DNA of 64,000 nucleotides from Phragmites australis (Eukaryota > Streptophyta > Magnoliopsida > Poales > Poaceae). Location: the NCBI RefSeq assembly GCF_958298935.1, contig NC_084921.1:4908001-4972000 (forward strand). Direction: 5' to 3'. Shown here in pieces: positions 57,635 through 64,000 of this stretch. Both the position numbers and the translations under genes were made by a program. Each line of letters begins with the position of its first letter. Within the stretch, counting starts at the first letter, position 1. A model generated the notes under the pieces. It ran no database searches. It was not told where the DNA came from and saw only the letters and a program-made list of their open reading frames with translations.

Positions 57635-60600
57635 TAAGGCAACCACAGTACAGAGAAAGAGTTCGTGCCTTCTAGGTAGGAAGGTTCCTTTCACGGCCAT
57701 TGAAAGAGTTGAAGCTAGAGTTCGTGCTGATTTTAACCGCAGAACTGCTGGCTTCCGACAAGAGTTGAGGTATCCTGTGTTTTTCAGTCCAGCAATGAGA
57801 TTTGAGAGCAGGTGGGCGGTGTTCTTGGTTCGTACTGCTTGCTGTGTTTGTGGGGGCGTCTCATGCATTGATTCCGGGTTGTCTACTTGTCTTGTACTCT
57901 TGAGAAAATGTTTGTGAATGTGTGCAATTAGTACCCTGCTTTTCTCTTGAATAACTAGTGGAGGAGTACTACACTAGTGTACTATTCCATCAGCCATTCA
58001 GCCTCCCTCAAGCACGGGCATGGCCATTGGAACGACTATCTGAGGCTATTTACTACTCAATGGGTAGTCGCTGCAGAGATGAAGCAATGGAGCACAGCCT
58101 GCACAGGTTGCTGAACCTGACCTTGCTTGTACAGTTAGTTGTGTTTATGTGTAGATAGCTCGCTCCTGAATTATGAAAAATCATCCGCTGCTCCTGCAGT
58201 ACAAATGATTGGTACCTTTTGTTCCCCGTACTGATTTTTTTTTTTTTTTGGCAGTGGCAGGCACTTATACAAGATTCTTTGTCACTGTCGTGTACATAAG
58301 GGTGTATTTGTTTCTGCATAGTATAAATAGATTGAGTGTAGTTATATTTGTTAAAAAGAAAGGTATTTAATTGTTTGTATCTTTCTGAATAGGTTGAGAT
58401 ACGTTTTTATTTGTTTGGCTGAATTTGATACCGTATGAACAGACGTAAGAGTTGAGATTTTGATTAGTTACTTGTATGGAGATGATTTTGTGACAATGAT
58501 GAGTGTATGTACCGCTCCATGTTACGGAGTCAAGTTCAAGCTTCACTTTGGGTTAGGATGAGGTCATATATTTGTACTCACCGAACTAGGCTGCAACACT
58601 GTATATAACAAAAAGACTTTTTTTAGCATTTTTATGGTGCTCTATACGAGAGGTAGTATAAATTTAATCCAACGATCCACTTAATTAGATATTTTAGTAA
58701 TTATCATAATATTAATAAAATTTACCCACTATGTCATTTAAGGGCAAGACAATCTTTTTATTCTGAATCCATATGGTAATCATTGTCTCCTAAACATTCA
58801 ATTATACAAGATCTATCATGCATTGTGGTAGTGTTCATGTCCAGTCGGAGCCGTCGCCTTTACCACGTGAGGTGCTTCCTCATCTTGTTGTTGATGAAGA
58901 CTGCCCCTCACGTCCCTAATGCATGTCGCTACCTTTGTCATCCACGGCAGCGGTGGCAGCGCATATGAGAAATAGGCGGGGCAGGCGGTGGCACACATGA
59001 GAAATAGGCTGTCGGCACGCTTGAAAGCCCGACGCGGACAATGGAGGATCCATGCGCGTGAGAATCCGGTGCGGCACTCTCGCAGGCTGCATGCACACGA
59101 TAGCGGGAGCAACGCGTGCAAGAGTTGGCTGCGGCGCGGATCGGCGTGTTTTGCTTTCTCAATTGTGTGTCATGCAACTTCTTGATGTTTTTACATGGTT
59201 TGTTCAACTAGGTTCTTTAGTAATCTCAGACCATTCACCTTTAGGACTAGCAATACCCGTGTGTTGCCACGGGCGCAATAAAAAGTCATAATTGATTCAT
59301 ACCATATATATGATGTGTTGCCACGGGCGCAATAAAAATTCATAATTGATTCATACCATATATATGATACATATCTATTTATGACAACATTTTGCAAGAG
59401 ACCGACGGAGAACTGGAGCTGTAACTTATCATATATTATACATTATAGAAGGTACTTTATTCTAAAAAAATTCATCATTTCATACATAGATAGTTAGCAA
59501 AGTGTACACAATATTTGATACAACTCAAGTGATGATCATGTGACTACTCAAACAGTAAATCATATGAGGAGTAAAATCTAAATTGAGCCCTTTTATCATT
59601 TCAACAATGTAAAATCAAGTAACTTAATGAGAGATTTATGTTCTTTGGCCAACTGAGCTCCCACGGATCGTGCTGGTACAAGGTGTTTCATACACATTAT
59701 CTTTAAACAAATCAAAGGACCCATAAAGGCTAAAGTTGGACAAAATATTTTGTTCTATTCTAGTTCAACCATGCTGAGTACACATCTAAAGAACATAAGC
59801 AATACATGGAACATGATTGATCACTAAATTGCACCTATGATATGACATCCTAACAAATTGCATCCCACACCATGTAAATACTGTATTTGCCAAAAATATC
59901 TAGACACAAAGGGACGAGGGATAAACTTGCTCAAAGCAATTCCTTGTTTTCTAGAATAGCTCACTTTCCAGTCAAAAAATACAATGGCAATATTTCCACC
60001 AGAATGAGCAAGAAATAGGAAATGCACATCTCAAAATACTATAAATGCTGCACAATGGTAAATCTACCATATTAATGAACAACCGCAAGTTACATTGCTG
60101 AAAGAAGTGAGTTTTTTGACAAACTATAACACACTCTACCATACAATCAACAAATAACTGGTACATGGATTTACACTGATGCCAGAGAAACCTTAAATTT
60201 GAAAAGGAAATTTGGAAGTTAGAAAAGAACATTAAGATAATGAATACATGCAGAAGGAACCAGAAAACATTGATTTTGCATATCTTGTGAACAAAAAGGA
60301 ACAAGGATATAGTCTCTTCTTTTAAATTAAGATAATGGATTCTTGTGCACATAGGTTTACCTTTTCAGCATGTGGCACTTGAGGAATGGCAACCCAAGGA
60401 ATAAAAACATGAAGGGAAGGAACAACTGTGTCACAGTAACATAAGCATGGCCGAGTAACAAATATATCAGCACTGAAGATTCACTTCGTAAAAAGGTATT
60501 ATGGGGATATATTGCTTATTATTTGTTCTGGTCGTTTAGAACTTCACCAATAAGAAGTTGCTCACTTGCATCCGTAGCTAAATTCCTGTCAACCAAAGGA

Positions 60601-61033
60601 GATAAGCATACACATAACCGGAGGATAGACTTTTAGCAGTTGATAGAGGAGGGTCTAATCATGAGGTACCAAGTGGTAATACACCTATGGAATCATAACC
60701 TACTATTTTATCAGCTCTAGTCACAGGGAGGAAGCTAATGGGAGGTGACCAAGTGAGATTTTTTTAACCTTCTAATTTCCTACTTGTCTTATCTGTAATG
60801 GAGATGGCATTACTCTTTGAAGCCAATTTCAGTCGCAAGAGGTTCATCCCATCAATGACAGAACCAAACTCAACTCCATAAATTCTTCATTGATCAAGTA
60901 AAACCCTTGGTAATGATCCATGGCAATGAAAAGGAAATGAAACATATGTAAATAGCACTAGTAAGTAAAAAATATTTAGGAAAAGAAATCCTATCTCCAT
61001 GGACCATTTGTTTGGCCCATCGAACACGTGTAC
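57635..61033. other. Region downstream of HSL1, no gene seen
   Basis: The first several hundred bases should be HSL1 3' UTR. The rest is AT-rich intergenic DNA. Open frames here are short and match nothing known to me. Confidence 0.5.
59261..59368. repeat. Two 54-bp direct repeats
   Basis: Units 59261-59314 and 59315-59368 are almost identical and each begins gtgttgccacgggcgcaat. The preceding acccgt with gttgccacgggc can form a short hairpin, as at the end of some grass elements. Confidence 0.85.
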
Positions 61034-64000
61034 TGTCACACCCGATTTTACAAGGCCAAATCGGATGCAAACTACATATATACTAGGATTAGTTTTATCA
61101 TACATGTAGTGACATCATCCACGATAAATAGTACTATATCAAATAAAAACAACTTTATTGAAACAAATACCAGAGTTTTTAAACCACAGCGGAAGAACAA
61201 GAGGAAACTCCAACAAAAGCTTCAGGGCACACCACATGCAAATGACTGGGGGCAACGCGACCTAGTACGCTCTGTCTTCCTTTTAGCCATCAGCTTCCTT
61301 GATCTCTGTGTAGTCTTCTCCAATTGAGCATCATTTATTATTGGAGATAGCAAGTGTGAGTACATATCGTACTCCGTAAGTGTGGGAGAGCATGACATGA
61401 GGGATTAAGACAAGAATGACTTGACTCAAGTTTACTGCAACTAAGCCATAACAACCTAGGATTCAAAGAAGACCTAGAAGTCCTATTTACTATGTGTGAT
61501 GATACTACTACACAAGAACAGCTCATCGATTTCCATCCGACTACCAAACTCACCAGGTATTCCATACCTAGCTACCAACTCATCGGGTTACCACCTCCCG
61601 ACTACCCAAAACCAACCATCCAAGATCCCCACTAATCATGAAGAAGTCTAAGCCCGCTCTTGACCATGAGCACGTCTGATATATCAGTTTTTACACTCTG
61701 TAGAGATTGCACACTTTACCCACAAGTCGTGATTTCAACACCCGCATTACCAGATGACAGTCTCCATATTGTCGTGCCAGCCAACCACTTACACACTTTC
61801 GAGGTGGGCGTCAGGAAATCACTACTAGGCATTTACAAAACTCCCGTCGACCTGCAAGCACCCACTAGGGTTTCACCACTAACAGTGATTCTATCACTGC
61901 AGAAGCCCCCTCTTGTGCCACTCAACCGCCCAATGATGCTCACAAAACCAGAGGGGTGGCTAATTAATTAGTCAGACTGTACCCATATAGGCCTCGTGGT
62001 TGCGCTGTTGTGCCGGGTTACATGTCCATGAACTGGTCCTTAGCTATTGACTTGGGCAAGACTACCACTAGTAACATGGGTAAATAACCATCATGAATAT
62101 CAGAATAACCAAACTGCCTGGAACGCGTCCACAGGCCAACTGAAGAAAACCATCACCAGAGATAACCATAATGTCACAACCACCCTCGTTCCACTTGCCC
62201 AAGTCCCTAGGTACCCATGTTGCTACCAAGATTACCAGACCAGTTCATGTTGCATAGACCATTAAATAGATTCACATTTAAACCACCTGACATGACAACA
62301 CGACTAAGTATTTCTACCCACAACACCAAAACTACAACACAGACGACAATGATAATCATAGAAGAATCTAGTAAACCCTAGCCATGTGATTCATATTGAC
62401 AAGCATGCAACTTAGAAAGTAAAAGACACTTTCCTATAATATGGTCAATGTGATCAAGGACACTTGCCTAGATGCTGCTCAATATGGTCAAAATCTTGAT
62501 CTTGAAGTCTCTCGAACTGTTCCAGAACGTTATCAACTAATCGCAGAAACTACCGACAAATAATACAAAGGAAACACTAAGACCAATATACCAAACAACA
62601 TCAAAGCACTATAAAAGCTTACAACGGAAAGTACTTGTTACTACGATCATGTGAGCGTAAGAATCGCCTAAAACAGAGCTCGTGTGAAAAAGTTATAAAG
62701 GTTTGAAGTTACAGGGGTCATTTCATAAAACAATAGGGGCTATTTTGTAAAAATAGAAAATTCTAGTGCTTATTTGTAAAATTTTAGGGACCTATATGTA
62801 AGTAAATAAACTATAAAGGGTTAAAAGTAAAATATCAGGGGTTGAAAGGGGCTTTTTTTTACACTCAAAAAGTCTAGGGACCTAATTACAAAATTACCTA
62901 TTTAAAAGAATTAACAGATTAATTTAGAAAACCTAATTATGACATCAGCACGTAGACGTGGCTACTAACTAGCTCAGCTCGGCTGACATGGACCGACATG
63001 TGGAAGGTTCGTGGCACTGACGTGGACTATGAGTGCTGACTGGGATAAAGAGAACACGTGGCGTCATCTGATTGGCTAGCGGAGGGGTATCTCACCTTTT
63101 AATCTTGGCCGTTGATCTACGATCGAATGGTGGAGGGTGGGTTTTCTCGGCTTCGACTCGGGATGGCGACAGCGGCGGGTCTTCACGGCGACGCACGGCT
63201 AGAGGTCGGCGGAGGAAACTCTGCGATGCTCGGGAGGCGACGGCGAGCGGTGGAGCGCGACCATACGTCGATGGCAAGTCTGTTTAACACGGTTGTGGGT
63301 GTCGGCGAAGTCTGAGGCGGCTCGACGACGACTATGTGGCTCGGAAAAGGTTCGACAGCAGCTAGAGCTTCTTGTGTTGGCCGGAACTCAATAGGGATCG
63401 GTCAGGGACGTCGAGATGTGGACGACGAACGGTGTCCTGAGCTCAGACGGCATTGGGAAGCAGCGGAACGGTACGATGATGGCGCTGGGGAGTAGAGGAA
63501 GTCCGGTGATGGCATGAGGGAGCTATGGTGGAGGAAATCTGGCGAGGTTTGATGGCTTGGGCGCAGTGGGGCAAGAGGAGCCTTGGTCGGGTGTTCGATA
63601 TGGGTTTTATAGCCGTGGACGGCGGTTGCCAAGATGTAGGGGCACGACGAACATGTGGGAACAGCGGTTTCGGCTGACGGAGATGGTCGAGCGATGGTTG
63701 CAAGCGGGACGGTTGTGGCGTGGCGAAAAACGGGAGTCACATGTACTTGGTCGATTCGGAAAAAAATAGTGGTGTGAAACTTGAACTAAAAGATATATCA
63801 TGGATTTGTTAGACAAATGAAGGCATGTGCAGTACATGAACCATCACATTCTTGAAAACGATGGCAGGAGGTGGAACTGAGCAAGTCTAGGATGATGATG
63901 CTAGCGTTGGGCTCGACCCATATTAACAATCGCTGCAACCTTTAGGCAACGTTGTAGAATGGATAAGCCAAAAAAATGTCAAACTGGAATCAAGAAAACA
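61034..64000 (-). mobile_element. Second copy of the long-LTR family, runs off the window
   Basis: The copy starts TGTCACACCCG at 61034 and follows the 35287-36800 LTR in order for about 1.5 kb: the same actttattgaaa, cagcggaagaacaagag and gaagccccctcttgtgcca phrases occur. Beyond about 62.6 kb similarity is less clear by eye. GC-rich open frames at 63.07-63.77 kb occur on both strands and I do not call a gene there. The orientation is given to match the first element; the right end is not in the window. Confidence 0.7.

Noticed and set aside
63072..63837. Cluster of short open frames on both strands near the right edge
   Set aside because: They are GC-rich, overlap each other and lie in the region of the long-LTR repeat. 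No start context, splice pattern or family was recognised.

Overview
The window is nuclear DNA from a grass (Poaceae). The genes carry many short GT-AG introns, the proteins read as grass orthologues, and the intergenic space is full of LTR retrotransposons, foldback DNA and grass-type repeats. I cannot name the species. The protein-coding order is DCAF13 (+), GLK2 (-), a class II DnaJ (+), the chloroplast triose-phosphate/phosphate translocator TPT (-), and an HSL1-type receptor kinase (+). From memory the GLK2-TPT-HSL1 order resembles a rice chromosome 1 segment; I could not check this.

Region by region. 1-6.8 kb: DCAF13, a 17-exon WD40/Sof1 ribosome-biogenesis protein with one likely GC-AG intron. 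7.1-11.7 kb: GLK2, convergent with DCAF13. Its second intron carries a foldback element of about 1.5 kb with arms of about 455 bp. 12-18.5 kb: non-genic mosaic of palindrome-rich repeat, a gypsy LTR tip, a broken CACTA transposase, a small antisense copia-like LTR and a TA-rich microsatellite. 18.9-22.3 kb: the DnaJ gene. 23.4-32.3 kb: TPT, 12 exons; intron 3 holds a Ty1/copia element (26,093-31,292) with a perfect 5-bp target duplication. 32.6-33.2 kb: a hAT-like non-autonomous element. 33.7-39.8 kb: a non-coding LTR retroelement with a perfect target duplication, one 4.5-kb LTR, one 1.2-kb LTR and only 0.38 kb between them. 40.6-42.1 kb: palindrome-rich repeat. 42.1-51.0 kb: a decayed Ty3/gypsy Tat-type element with two RNase H domains, an internally duplicated reverse transcriptase, no integrase that I can find, and a long antisense ORF before its 3' LTR. 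51.0-52.1 kb: an antisense copia gag fragment. 52-54.5 kb: intergenic. 54.6-57.6 kb: HSL1. 57.6-61.0 kb: intergenic. 61.0-64 kb: a second copy of the 4.5-kb LTR family, running off the window.

GLK2 (transcription factor for chloroplast development) and TPT (exporter of fixed carbon from the chloroplast) both act in photosynthesis and lie about 12 kb apart here. Both genes have an intron remodelled by a transposable element. In TPT the copia element stops 20 bp from the splice acceptor and its terminus appears to supply a consensus branch site. In GLK2 the intron could fold into a long double-stranded RNA. These two intron structures, the unusual non-coding LTR element and the antisense ORF of the Tat element are the most interesting parts of the window. 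All exon boundaries were set by hand from splice signals, frame continuity and remembered family conservation; no search or computation was run.
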